In this document: positions 9,130-17,096 of the stretch, piece by piece | How the letters are laid out: each line of letters begins with the position of its first letter | Position numbering within the stretch: position 1 is the stretch's first letter | NCBI GenBank assembly: GCA_963747345.1 | Contig: CAVVFA010000009.1 | Location: 1-64,000, forward strand | Direction of reading: 5' to 3' | Source: GCA-2746795 sp963747345 | GTDB lineage: Bacteria > Chloroflexota > Anaerolineae > Promineifilales > Promineifilaceae | Length of the DNA: 64,000 bases | Position numbers and translations under genes: made by a program | The notes under the pieces: generated by a model | What the model saw: the letters and a program-made list of their open reading frames with translations, nothing else | Told to the model about the DNA's origin: nothing | The model's database searches: none

Positions 9130-9761
9130 TCCCCAAATGCTCTAGCACCCACAATCAACGTTTTGCCAGTGCCAGTCGCCATCACCAACAAGATGCGGTC
9201 TTGTCCTTGAGCCACGGCGTTGACCGTGCGCTGTATCGCTACTTTTTGGTAATAACGGGGCACTTTCCCATCACGCTCAAAGAAATAATCTTGGGTGATG
9301 ACGGTTTCTTGCGCAGGCGTTATCTGGTTCTGCTGCGTGTACCGCTGCCATAAGGATTCAGGCGAGGGAAACTGGCTCATCAGCAGTTCCCGCTCTATCA
9401 CACCAGCCCCGCCCAGACGGTTATGCTCCAGGAAGCCATCGCCATTAGAACTGTAGGTGAAAGGAACGTCTAACACTGTGGCGTAACGCAGTGCTTGCTG
9501 CATCCCGCTGCCAATCGTATGTTTATTATCTTTGGCTTCAATCACGGCTAAGGGGATATTTTTGTGGAAGAGTAGATAATCAACGAAGGAGCGCTCACCT
9601 CGTTTGTCTTTGCCATTTTGCTGGATGTGAAAACGGCCGTCGGTGAAATAATACTCTTCACGGATTTGCATCCCTTTCCAACCGGCAGCCTGAATCGCAG
9701 GGGTGATGTACTGGGTACGTATTTCTTGCTCGGTGAGATCCTTTTTGTTCATGGCGTTCAC
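9126..9761 (-). pseudogene. Type I restriction enzyme HsdR, truncated after Walker A
   Basis: This 211-residue remnant matches the start of HsdR: the HsdR_N nuclease domain with the PD-(D/E)XK-type core (DYLLFHKNIPLAVIEAKDN), then the region before the helicase motor, ending at the helicase P-loop MATGTGKT. Only about ten residues follow. Full HsdR proteins are usually 800-1000 residues, so the motor is lost. No HsdM or HsdS gene lies nearby. The open frame is intact, so a small nuclease-like protein may still be made. The 4-bp stop/start overlap with the HTH gene suggests the junction is a fixed deletion rather than a sequencing error. Confidence 0.8.
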
Positions 9762-10082
9762 ATCGTTCAGCTAAAAAGCCACCTGAATTTACTGTCTAGC
9801 GTGTAGAGCGGTAACGGCCGTTTTGGGTGGCAAAAAACAACTAAATTAAATTGTTGTCAATATGAGTGCTATAGGATACTGAATTCGGTAACCTGGCCGC
9901 ATTTCTTCCTCAGAACAACACACGAGGGTAAGAATAACATAATGAAAACGGCCGTGCCATGTGATAGATGTCATGGATTGTACGCGTTTTAGTGTCAGGG
10001 GAATAAAGTGCTTATGTTTACACCGCCATCCCCATGCCCTCATCTTCCGCGCTTTCTAGTACCGCAATCAGTTCGGCTATAA

Positions 10083-10137
10083 CCTATTTATAACTTATTT
10101 ATACCTTATTCATACCTTATTCATAGCCTATTCAACC
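10083..10137. repeat. A+T-rich tandem repeat, 11-bp period, about five units
   Basis: The run CCTATTTATAA, CTTATTTATAC, CTTATTCATAC, CTTATTCATAG, CCTATTCAACC is a degenerate 11-bp array, about one helical turn per unit. It lies in the gene-free stretch 9762-10419, which otherwise contains three copies or near-copies of AACGGCCGTT and one long inverted repeat. The array could be bent DNA or protein-binding iterons; there is no sign of an origin such as DnaA boxes with dnaA or parAB. Confidence 0.5.
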
Positions 10138-10272
10138 ATGCTAATCCTACCTAACATCTGCCTGGATAACAGCTATACTCACTATGACCGGTTGCTGGTC
10201 GTGCCACCTCTGGCAAAAATGTCAGATTATGCCAGTTGCGAGTATAGAACAAGATTACTTAAACAATGCATT

Positions 10273-10325
10273 GGTTTGTAGTGACAGCTTCAGCCATTTA
10301 GCCCCTTAATCGGTTACTACAAACC
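10273..10325. repeat. Inverted repeat GGTTTGTAGT / ACTACAAACC
   Basis: Two perfect 10-base arms are separated by 33 bases. A half copy (GGTTTGTAGTGA) occurs again near 19793, upstream of the S10 peptidase gene, so this is probably another dispersed hairpin family. Confidence 0.5.
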
Positions 10326-10419
10326 GTGTGGCGAGAACCAACCTAGCGCAAAAACGACCAAACGGCCGTTTTGCCATCATCTATCTCGCTTTTATAATCA
10401 TGGTGAACTGGCAAAAAAA

Positions 10420-10491
10420 TACCCCCGCCGGGACTCGAACCTGAATCTACCGCTTAGGAGGCGGTTGCTCTATCCATTGAGCTACGAGGGC
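10420..10491 (-). tRNA. tRNA-Arg (anticodon CCU)
   Basis: On the minus strand the sequence folds as a cloverleaf. The acceptor GCCCTCG pairs with CGGGGGT (two G-U pairs), the D-arm is GCTC...GAGC, the anticodon stem is ACCGC/GCGGT with loop CTCCTAA, and the T-loop is TTCGAGT. The anticodon CCT reads the AGG arginine codon. The T-stem has one A-C mismatch. CCA is not encoded, and a run of seven T follows the gene, consistent with termination. Confidence 0.93.
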
Positions 10492-10537
10492 AAATACATC
10501 ATAAAAATTGTGAATATGGCGGGGATTATAACAGAGG

Positions 10538-11110
10538 ATGCATGTGAAATCGAAACTGAATGAAGAGAAACGGCCGTTTTTTGTCTATGGCACGCTCCTG
10601 CCAGGGCAGCCAAACGCCTTTCTGTGGCAAGGTACCGTCACAGAGCAGCAGCCCGCCACCCTGGCTGGCTGCGCCCTATACGACAGGGGTTCTTATCCTA
10701 TGTTGGTAGAAACCGGCGATGAATGTGTCCATGGCATGTTGCTCCACATCGCCGAGGCTGAGTATGAGGCGGTGGTGGCGCGGCTGGATGATTTAGAAGG
10801 CTGCACGCCTGACCAATCCGAAGATTTTGGCTACAGCCGGGTAATACGCACGGTGCAGATAGAAAACGCCAGCCCTGAACATGATGGAAACGGCCGTTTT
10901 CTCTCAGCCTGGGTTTATATCGGGCAAGAAGCCACCGTGTGCGGCCTGCCTTCCATTCCCGGCGGAGATTGGGTCTCCTACGCCGCCGACACGTTCCAGG
11001 AGATAGACCTCGGCTGCAAGACGTGGCGGCTCAACATGGATCGTCGCAAACGTAGTTTAGCAGTCGAGAAGCGCCATGAATTTGTGACAAAAACTGTCCT
11101 TGCTAAATGA
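10538..11110 (+). CDS. Gamma-glutamylcyclotransferase / AIG2-like protein
   Basis: A protein of about 190 residues with the AIG2/GGCT beta-barrel signature near the N-terminus (FFVYGTLLPGQPN), followed by GMLLHI and a DLEGC turn. The family cyclises gamma-glutamyl-amine or dipeptide substrates to 5-oxoproline, but many bacterial members have no assigned substrate. The last 35 residues have no clear match. ATG 10538 leaves almost no room for the AGAGG ribosome site, so GTG 10544 may be the real start. An AACGGCCGTT copy encodes the Arg-Pro-Phe just before the core motif. Confidence 0.8.
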   Translation: MHVKSKLNEEKRPFFVYGTLLPGQPNAFLWQGTVTEQQPATLAGCALYDRGSYPMLVETGDECVHGMLLHIAEAEYEAVVARLDDLEGCTPDQSEDFGYSRVIRTVQIENASPEHDGNGRFLSAWVYIGQEATVCGLPSIPGGDWVSYAADTFQEIDLGCKTWRLNMDRRKRSLAVEKRHEFVTKTVLAK

Positions 11111-11149
11111 GACGGTTGGGTTATCCTAGAAGCCTGATTTTTTCCTGAA

Positions 11150-11234
11150 GGGTTCGTTCACAAACAACTTTTGACAAAAACGAACCCTAAGGCTTGACTA
11201 TCTACCAAACTCAAAAGATATAAACGGTCAAGCC
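11150..11234. repeat. Double inverted repeat between the GGCT-like and Mrr genes
   Basis: GGGTTCGTT (11150-11158) pairs with AACGAACCC (11179-11187). GGCTTGAC (11191-11198) pairs with GTCAAGCC (11227-11234). The two adjacent hairpins fill most of the gap and share the CCCTAAG motif with the 7756 and 48187 repeats. Confidence 0.6.
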
Positions 11235-11291
11235 CTAAGAGTTCGCATGAAAGATGATTTCATCCCTCATCCTTCATCCATCATCCTTCTC

Positions 11292-11987
11292 ATGATCGCA
11301 CGATTTGATTGGCAATGGCAATTTAGCACACGTGTCGCCCCAAAAGAGAGACCATCCCGTCTTTCTTATCAAGTGGGCGGCGTTTTGCTGGGGGGCATAA
11401 CGGCCGTTTTTCTCTTCTGGCTCCTGCTTCATTATGGGCTGGTGGCAACTGGCTCTGTGGTGATACCTGCCCTTCTGCGGGAAATGTTGCAGTTACTGGA
11501 GATGGCGGGAGCCGTCACTCTGCTGGCTTTATGGGGCGTATGGGCATGGCAATGGAAACGGTCACTTCGACCATTCTCAGGGCTGGCGTTGCCTGCTCAC
11601 CCGCTCACTCATTCCCGCACACTCGATCAACTGCACGCGCTCAGTCCCACGGAATTTGAAGAGTACGTGGCGCAGTTGTTCCGCAAAAAAGGATACAAAG
11701 TTGAGTTACGTGGCCGCAGCGGTGACAAAGGCGTCGATTTAGAACTTCGACAGGCTGGCGGTCGGCGGGCTATCGTGCAGTGCAAACGATACCGTCGCCC
11801 CGTAGGGCCAGAAGTGGTGCGTGAACTGTTTGGCACGCTGGTTCATGAACGGGTTTCCCACGCCTTCCTCGTCACCACCGCCGACATTTCCCACTCTGCC
11901 CGCGTCTGGGCGCAAGACAAGCCGATAACGCTCATTGACGGCAACTTGCTGGCGCAAGTCTCAGATAAATTGATGGATGCTGAATAG
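11292..11987 (+). CDS. Membrane-anchored Mrr-type PD-(D/E)XK endonuclease
   Basis: About 231 residues. Two hydrophobic helices near the N-terminus (GGVLLGGITAVFLFWLLL and AGAVTLLALWGVWAW) precede an Mrr_cat nuclease domain. That domain begins TPTEF-like (SPTEFEEYVAQLFRKKGY) and carries the catalytic GVDLEL...AIVQCKRY (Asp then Gln-X-Lys), with a C-terminal FLVTTADIS segment. Mrr proteins are type IV restriction enzymes that cut modified DNA; membrane-tethered versions are common but poorly understood. ATG 11292 is chosen over 11247 because the extra residues come from a simple CATCCTTCATCC-type repeat. It may be cotranscribed with the methyltransferase that follows a 70-bp gap holding a hairpin. 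Confidence 0.85.
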   Translation: MIARFDWQWQFSTRVAPKERPSRLSYQVGGVLLGGITAVFLFWLLLHYGLVATGSVVIPALLREMLQLLEMAGAVTLLALWGVWAWQWKRSLRPFSGLALPAHPLTHSRTLDQLHALSPTEFEEYVAQLFRKKGYKVELRGRSGDKGVDLELRQAGGRRAIVQCKRYRRPVGPEVVRELFGTLVHERVSHAFLVTTADISHSARVWAQDKPITLIDGNLLAQVSDKLMDAE

Positions 11988-12000
11988 CCCAACGAAGCCT

Positions 12001-12038
12001 GAGCCTGTCGAAGGCTGGTGTCGGACTTCGACAGGCTC
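12001..12038. repeat. Hairpin, CTTCGACAGGCTC family
   Basis: Perfect 13-base arms GAGCCTGTCGAAG (12001-12013) and CTTCGACAGGCTC (12026-12038). Relatives occur at 15538-15575 and 38587-38622, so this is a dispersed intergenic repeat family. Confidence 0.8.
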
Positions 12039-12057
12039 AGCCCTCATATTTGAACCA

Positions 12058-12675
12058 ATGAACCAAGACCCAACCACCCAAACCACACACACCTACGACC
12101 AAATTGCGTCTACTTACGCGGAACAGTGGCAAGAACGAGGTCGGCTAGAAGCGCCAATGGCCCGGTTTGCTGACCTGTTACCCGCTGGCGGCTGGGTGTG
12201 TGATGTCGGTTGTGGCTCTGGGTTTGACACGGCCGTTCTTCAGCAAAAAGGGTTCACCACCATCGGCCTGGATCGCTCATGGGGGATGATGCAAGCGGGG
12301 CGCGACGAGTATGGTGTGAGCGCCCCCTTTGTTCAAGCGGATATGAGAGACCTGCCTTTGGGGAAAACGGCCGTTTCCGGCCTATGGGTAGCTGCATCCT
12401 TGCTCCACTTGCCCCGCCCAGACGTGCCGCAGACCTTGCAGAACTTCGCCCGCATCTTAAAACCGGGCGGCATTCTTTATCTCGCCGTCAAACTAGGCGA
12501 CGATGCCCACTGGGTGCCAAATCCCTACAAAGACGATCTGCCCCGTTTCTTCACCTACTGGCAGCCCGAAACCTTAGATCCCTTGCTCATCCAGGCTGGC
12601 TTCACCATCATAGATGGCTGGGAAAACCAGGGCAGCCGCGACCGTTGGCTCATCCGTTTCGCCCAAAAATCATAA
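12058..12675 (+). CDS. Class I SAM-dependent methyltransferase
   Basis: A 205-residue Rossmann-type methyltransferase. Motif I is CDVGCGSGFDTAVL near residue 46, followed by GLDRSWGMM (acidic end of strand 2), FVQADMRDLP (motif II) and LKPGGILYLAVK. This is the Methyltransf_11/25 group, soluble and with no predictable substrate. ATG 12058 starts the conserved YDQIASTYAEQW helix region; an upstream in-frame start would translate the hairpin repeat. The gene ends 29 bp before the histidine phosphatase, so the pair is probably cotranscribed. Confidence 0.85.
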   Translation: MNQDPTTQTTHTYDQIASTYAEQWQERGRLEAPMARFADLLPAGGWVCDVGCGSGFDTAVLQQKGFTTIGLDRSWGMMQAGRDEYGVSAPFVQADMRDLPLGKTAVSGLWVAASLLHLPRPDVPQTLQNFARILKPGGILYLAVKLGDDAHWVPNPYKDDLPRFFTYWQPETLDPLLIQAGFTIIDGWENQGSRDRWLIRFAQKS

Positions 12676-12704
12676 ATCATCATCAATCGAAAATCGTAAA
12701 TCCT

Positions 12705-13328
12705 ATGACCACAACAATCCTTCTTATTCGACATGGACAAACCGACTACAACGCTACTGGCCGCTGGCAAGGCCACCTGGATGTGCCGCTCAACGAAGTT
12801 GGCAAAGCACAGGCCAAAGCCTTAGCCCAACGCCTAAAAGAATGGCCGATTGCCGCCGTGTATGCCAGTGATTTAAAACGAGCCGCTATGACGGCCGTTT
12901 ACATAGCTCAATCTCGAGGACTTTCACCCATTTATGACCCGGCTTGGCGAGAACGGAACGTGGGCGTATTTGAGGGTCGGGCGACCGAAGAACTCAAGCA
13001 AGAATACCCCGACGTATGGGCCAACATGCGCAACGGCATCTTCGATATTCCCGGCAGTGAATCCAATGAAGTGCTGCGTGATCGCGGCAGAGCCGCCTAC
13101 GAAAAAGTAGTCTCGGCGTATCCAGCGGAAATGGTGGCGGTTGTCAGCCATGGCGGCACGTTGAATGCCCTCGTCTCTTCTTTGCTCGGCATTCCGGCAA
13201 ACCAGTATGGCCGGCTCAACTTTCGCGGCAATACCGGCCTGACCATCATCGAAATCAACGAACATGGCCCACGCCTCACCATGCTCAACGATACCCGCCA
13301 TCTGGCAACCGGGGATTACTGCGCTTGA
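12705..13328 (+). CDS. Histidine phosphatase (phosphoglycerate mutase-like; CobC/GpmB type)
   Basis: A 207-residue protein of the branch-1 histidine phosphatase family. The phospho-accepting histidine is in LLIRHGQT (His10). Further family residues are the Arg in the SDLKRA segment, the Glu in RERNVGVFEG and the second His in VVSHGGT near residue 149. Members include cofactor-dependent phosphoglycerate mutases, alpha-ribazole phosphatases and broad-range phosphatases; at this length and with the NVGVFEG motif a phosphatase is more likely than a glycolytic mutase. ATG 12705 is the start because the family always begins just before RHG. Confidence 0.85.
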   Translation: MTTTILLIRHGQTDYNATGRWQGHLDVPLNEVGKAQAKALAQRLKEWPIAAVYASDLKRAAMTAVYIAQSRGLSPIYDPAWRERNVGVFEGRATEELKQEYPDVWANMRNGIFDIPGSESNEVLRDRGRAAYEKVVSAYPAEMVAVVSHGGTLNALVSSLLGIPANQYGRLNFRGNTGLTIIEINEHGPRLTMLNDTRHLATGDYCA

Positions 13329-13351
13329 CAGTAATTCGTACTCATTAATTT

Positions 13352-13414
13352 TTTGCAACGAATTGCACGAATTACCACTAATTTTGGGTTTAATTCGCGG
13401 AAATTCGTTGCAAA
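13352..13414. repeat. Perfect 13-bp inverted repeat TTTGCAACGAATT
   Basis: TTTGCAACGAATT at 13352-13364 is matched by AATTCGTTGCAAA at 13402-13414, with further AATTCG motifs between them. It fills the gap before the superoxide dismutase gene and may terminate the phosphatase transcript. The rest of 13415-13628 holds one AACGGCCGTT and the sod leader. Confidence 0.7.
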
Positions 13415-13628
13415 TTTTCCTTTATCCCGCCCAATCCTAAAGAGATTTATTAGCTTATTGCGCTAAGAATTGGTATGATTTTAACGGCCGTTGTTATCAT
13501 CATCTTTGCACCCACCCTTCAGTCAACAACAAAACCTGACCTTTTGGACAGGCAACACTCCGTCAAAAGACCGATGGGGGTCTATTAACTTAGCCCCATA
13601 ATAAGTCACATAATCAAAGGAGATAAAA

Positions 13629-14318
13629 ATGACTTTCACATTACCTGATTTACCGTATGACAAAAGTGCGTTAGAACCCCATATCGATACCAGAACCATG
13701 GAAATCCATCATGACAAACACCATCAGGCCTACATCAACAACCTGAATGCAGCTTTAGAAAACTATCCAGACCTGCAAAAGAAATCAGTCATGTCCCTCT
13801 TGTCTGATTTGAATGACGTGCCAGAAGAGATCAGAACGGCCGTGCGCAACAATGGCGGCGGTCATGCCAACCACGCCATGTTCTGGCGCTCCATGAGTCC
13901 CAAAGGCGGCGGCGCACCTTCTGGCAAGCTGGGCGATGCCATCGACGAAACCTTTGGTTCCTTTGATGCGTTCAAAGCACAGTTCGTCAAAGCTGGTATG
14001 ACCCGCTTCGGCAGTGGCTGGGCCTGGTTGGTATTTGGCGCTGATGGCCTGTCTATTATGAGCACTGCCAATCAAGATAATCCTATTTCCCAGGGTTTCG
14101 TTCCGTTATTGGGGGTAGATGTATGGGAACATGCCTATTACCTCAACTATCAGAACCGTCGCGGTGATTACCTGGACGCCTGGTGGAATGTGGTGAAATG
14201 GGATTATGTTTCTTCTGGTTACACGACCGTTCATATTGGCGCTGGTATTGCCCAATCAGCTCAGTGGGCACAAGACCAATGGTCTAAAGTGGAAGACGCC
14301 TGGAAAAAGCTGCTGTAA
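13629..14318 (+). CDS. sodA: Superoxide dismutase, Mn-type
   Basis: A 229-residue intact Fe/Mn superoxide dismutase. Metal ligands are His27 (EIHHDKHH), the His of GGHANHAMFW, and the Asp and His of DVWEHAYY near the C-terminus. The Gln in STANQDNP and the GGHANH context are those of manganese rather than iron enzymes. It turns superoxide into peroxide and oxygen in the cytoplasm. A clear AAAGGAG ribosome site precedes the start. The gene is monocistronic: a strong terminator follows, and a group II intron is inserted right after that terminator. Confidence 0.95.
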   Translation: MTFTLPDLPYDKSALEPHIDTRTMEIHHDKHHQAYINNLNAALENYPDLQKKSVMSLLSDLNDVPEEIRTAVRNNGGGHANHAMFWRSMSPKGGGAPSGKLGDAIDETFGSFDAFKAQFVKAGMTRFGSGWAWLVFGADGLSIMSTANQDNPISQGFVPLLGVDVWEHAYYLNYQNRRGDYLDAWWNVVKWDYVSSGYTTVHIGAGIAQSAQWAQDQWSKVEDAWKKLL

Positions 14319-14376
14319 TCAGTTAATCACACAACTAGTCAACCAGAATAGTACTAAAGTAACCCCAATGGTTTAT

Positions 14377-14410
14377 AAAAGCTCGGCAATTAATGCCGAG
14401 CTTTTTTTTT
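14377..14410 (+). terminator. Rho-independent terminator of sodA
   Basis: AAAAGCTCGGCA, a short loop ATTAA, then TGCCGAGCTTTTTTTTTT: a GC-rich stem followed by ten T residues, about 60 bp past the sodA stop. Confidence 0.9.
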
Positions 14411-14411
14411 G

Positions 14412-15043
14412 GTACGCCCGGCATGGGCGGTAACTAGGGAGTGAAAGTCTCCTGTGGGCGTTGACCCGACGAACCACTAGCCGAAGGCAACTGCGTGAGC
14501 GCGAGCGAGCGTGGAAAGGAAGCCGGAGGGCAAACCCTGGACTCGATGAACAAGAACCGCGTAGCGAGGCATGGGATACGGGATAAGCTGGCCAAAGACA
14601 GTGAAGTCCAAAGAGGGTCAGAGTAGTTCCATGTAAACGCGGCGAGGGTCAGGGGAAAGAAACCGTACCTTATCCGGGGAGGTCTGCCACGCAAGAGGCA
14701 GAAGTCAGCAGAAGCCGTAGTAGTCGGTGGGGTAACGACCATCCAGGGCGGATAGTGAAAGCTATCTACAGGGCGAAGGGCAGAACGGACAGGAAGTTGA
14801 ACAGAAAGGCGCAGGAAAGCCACAGCAGCCGACATCTGGGTGGAAAAAGACCAGAGCGACCGTAGAGAGAAGGCAGAAGGCCGGAAGGAAACGCCGCAGG
14901 TGGAAGTGGCAGTCGGAGCAAATGGAGCAAGAAATGGTTCAACACGAAGAAGATACGAGCTTCGTCATACTTGACCGAACCGCCGGATGCGGACCCGCAT
15001 GTCCGGTGGTGTGGGAGGGGGGCTAAAACCCCCCTATCCCGAT
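14412..15043 (+). mobile_element. ORF-less group II intron ribozyme
   Basis: The 5' end GTACGCCCGGCATGGGCG, the internal CCTTATCCGGGGAGG...GAGGCAGAAGTCAGCAGAAG block and the 3' domain V hairpin (CCGCCGGATGCGG...CGCATGTCCGGTGG, about 14980-15010) are hallmarks of bacterial group II introns. A domain-VI-like GGGGGGCTAAAACCCCCC stem with a bulged A follows. Length is about 630 bp, and no reverse transcriptase/maturase is encoded, so mobility would need a maturase in trans. It begins immediately after the T-run of the sodA terminator, an insertion site typical of the group IIC class. Both ends are placed to within a few bases. An antisense open frame across it is not a gene. Confidence 0.88.
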
Positions 15044-15198
15044 TGTCATCATATTGGGTTATTGAGCCACCTCCTGTTTTCCCTTAAAGTATTGTCCAAG
15101 GAGAAGTAAATAGTACAAACGCCTTTCAAGAAAATTGCGAAACGTCTTTGATCTGAGCCTCATACCTTATTCGCGGTTTTCACAGACATGGAGGTGTC

Positions 15199-15609
15199 AT
15201 GTTTTTACCAAGCGATTATCAGGAATACGTTCCGAGTGGACACGCGGGGAAACGTATGGCGCAGCGTAATATATCATTGGAAGACATAGATTTTGTGCTG
15301 GATCACGGTCAACGATTGCACAAGGCGGGGGCTGTTTTTTTCTTTTTGGGCAAAAGTGATATTCCCAGAAAGTGGCAGCGGCGGTTTGAACGGCTAGAGG
15401 GCACCACGTTGGTGATGAGCAACGAGACCAATACGCTCATCACAGTCTATCGCAATCGGCAAAAAGGGTTGCGTCACGTCAAACGGAAAAGCGGATCGCA
15501 GTTTACGGCTGCATTACGGTCTTACAATAATCAACGAAGCCTGAGCTTGTCGAAGGCTGGCGTGATGCTCAGGCTTTGCACAGTGTTCAGCTCTCGTTGC
15601 GGGCTTTAG
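15199..15609 (+). CDS. DUF4258-like small protein (possible RelE/ParE-fold toxin-like)
   Basis: A 136-residue product. The N-terminal 100 residues have the DUF4258 pattern: HAGKRMAQRNISLEDIDFVLDHG, then TLVMSNETNTLITVYRN. DUF4258 is often linked to stand-alone toxin-like RNases, but activity is unproven, and no antitoxin-like gene is adjacent. The last 30 or so residues are read from a CTGAGCTTGTCGAAG hairpin repeat (15538-15575), so that repeat has replaced the original C-terminus or the true stop has been lost. ATG 15199 has a GGAGG ribosome site. Confidence 0.65.
   Translation: MFLPSDYQEYVPSGHAGKRMAQRNISLEDIDFVLDHGQRLHKAGAVFFFLGKSDIPRKWQRRFERLEGTTLVMSNETNTLITVYRNRQKGLRHVKRKSGSQFTAALRSYNNQRSLSLSKAGVMLRLCTVFSSRCGL
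15538..15575. repeat. Hairpin repeat inserted in the end of the DUF4258 gene
   Basis: AGCCTGAGC at 15538-15546 pairs with GCTCAGGCT at 15567-15575, and the loop contains TTGTCGAAGGCTGG. It belongs to the GAGCCTGTCGAAG family and overlaps the 3' end of the coding region. Confidence 0.7.
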
Positions 15610-16897
15610 CCGCTTCGGCGGCTGGCTGCCCTTTGGGATTTATTTCAATGACGTGGGCAAAGTCGGCTTGAGCCTGCCCTTCATGGCCCAAGGCACGGTA
15701 GGCCAGCCCTCGGTAAAGGTAGGACTCTTCCATGAATTTACCGCCGCTGTGGATGGTGGCATTGGCCAGGGTGAGTACGTCGTCGTAACGGCCGTTTTCC
15801 AAATAAGCAATATACGGTTCAAACTGATACCACAACATGCGCCAGGGCAGGCCAATGGTGCGAGCCTGGTCAAAGGCAGCGACCGCCCCTTCGTAGTAAG
15901 CCTGTTCCCCCGTTAATTCTCCCAAATGAGTGAGGCTGCTGCCCAGGTTAAACCAGGCAAAAGCATTTTCTGGTTGATGGGAAACGGCCGTTTGTGCTTC
16001 TTCCGCAGCGTGCCGCCACATGGTAATCGGGTCGAGCCGTTCTTTGCCCACAATAGCGAACAAATCCGCTTCTCGTTCAGGTGGATAGACGAGTAGGAGT
16101 GTGTTGTTGAAATGCAGCCAGTCCTCCGAGAATGTGGCGTAATCTGTGGGCAGACCACTGCTGTCCCACGGGCCAAGATACGTGTCCATGCTCATGAAAC
16201 GTCTGACTGCTGTCATCGTAACTGTAAAGCGTGAGATAATGCCCCATCCAGCCTTCCCATTCGCTGGGCAGCAACCCCTCTTCCACAATCACCGGAAATC
16301 CCGCCGCCAGCAGTTGCTTGAGCAGCGCTAAATCGCCGCCCCACAAGGAGATTGCTTTGAGCGGTGTTTGCTCGTTAACGTAGGCGACCATCTCTGTGGG
16401 GGAAACGTTCTTGTCTTCATAAGCAGGGCGCACCACCTCCGCGATGGCCTCCTGGTCGGCGGCGTAGCCGTGGTGGGCGAGCACGATGCTCAGATTGGTC
16501 GGGCCGCAGTTGTTGAAACCTTGCGCGTCGATTTTGAGACCGTCAATAAAAGCGGTGGCAGGCAGGGGCGTGCTGGTGGGCAAGTGGTGTGGCTGATGGC
16601 GCGACTGTGGCGCTGGGAACGATTGGTTGGTCTGGAGACTGGGTGGGTGTGGCCGTTGCTGTTTCTGTGGGGATGAGGGTGGGGATGCGAGATAACGGCC
16701 GTTGTCTGAACCACAAACTCTGGGGCCGGTAAAGCCGTTGGCAGCGGCGTGCTAACAAGCGCGCGCACCTCATGGGGAAGCTGCTGCTGCACAGCGTTTG
16801 GCAGGCGTCCAATCAAACTGGGCAACATCTGCCAAGCCACAATGCCTACCACCCCTAAAATGACGATACCCAGTAATAATCTAAATGTTCGGTTCAT
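15587..16897 (-). pseudogene. C39-like cysteine peptidase with TPR C-terminus, frameshifted
   Basis: The gene is reconstructed from three frames. The N-terminus is a signal anchor (MNRTFRLLLGIVILGVVGIVAW). A Pro/Thr linker leads to a papain-fold C39_2 domain with the catalytic Cys in FNNCGPTNLS and a GHYLTLYSYDD His motif. The C-terminal 150 residues are tetratricopeptide repeats (AFAWFNLGSSLTHLG, ESYLYRGLAYRALG). It would be exported and membrane-anchored; such fusions are common in Chloroflexota, with unknown targets. Frameshifts lie near 16620, in the repeat-rich linker, and near 16200. A non-coding stretch with reiterated GCAACCTTGCC/TTGCAACTCTG motifs (about 16920-17040) lies upstream. 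Confidence 0.75.
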
Positions 16898-17096
16898 AGC
16901 GGCAGTTTTTATGATAAGGTGGCAGAGTTGCAAAGCGGCATAGTTGCAAGGTGTTGAGGCAACGCGCCACTTTGCAACCTTGCCACCCTGCAACCTTGCA
17001 ACTCTGCAACTCTTTGCAACCTTGCCACTTTTTATAACTTCGACAGAAAAATCTGCGCTATCTGCACTGTTTTCCTGACCACGGTGGATGAGAAAA

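Noticed and set aside
9846..10043. A 65-residue minus-strand frame
   Set aside because: No family, no ribosome site, Arg/His-rich start, and it crosses AACGGCCGTT repeats in otherwise non-coding DNA.
10083..10137. Plasmid-type origin iterons
   Set aside because: No replication initiator, parAB or DnaA-box cluster is nearby; the neighbours are chromosomal genes and a tRNA.
14434..14835. A 133-residue minus-strand open frame
   Set aside because: It runs antisense through the group II intron ribozyme; such frames are common artefacts of the conserved RNA sequence.
16920..17040. Tandem GCAACCTTGCC/TTGCAACTCTG sequence as a regulatory array
   Set aside because: It looks like simple short-motif reiteration between two genes, without clear period or symmetry.
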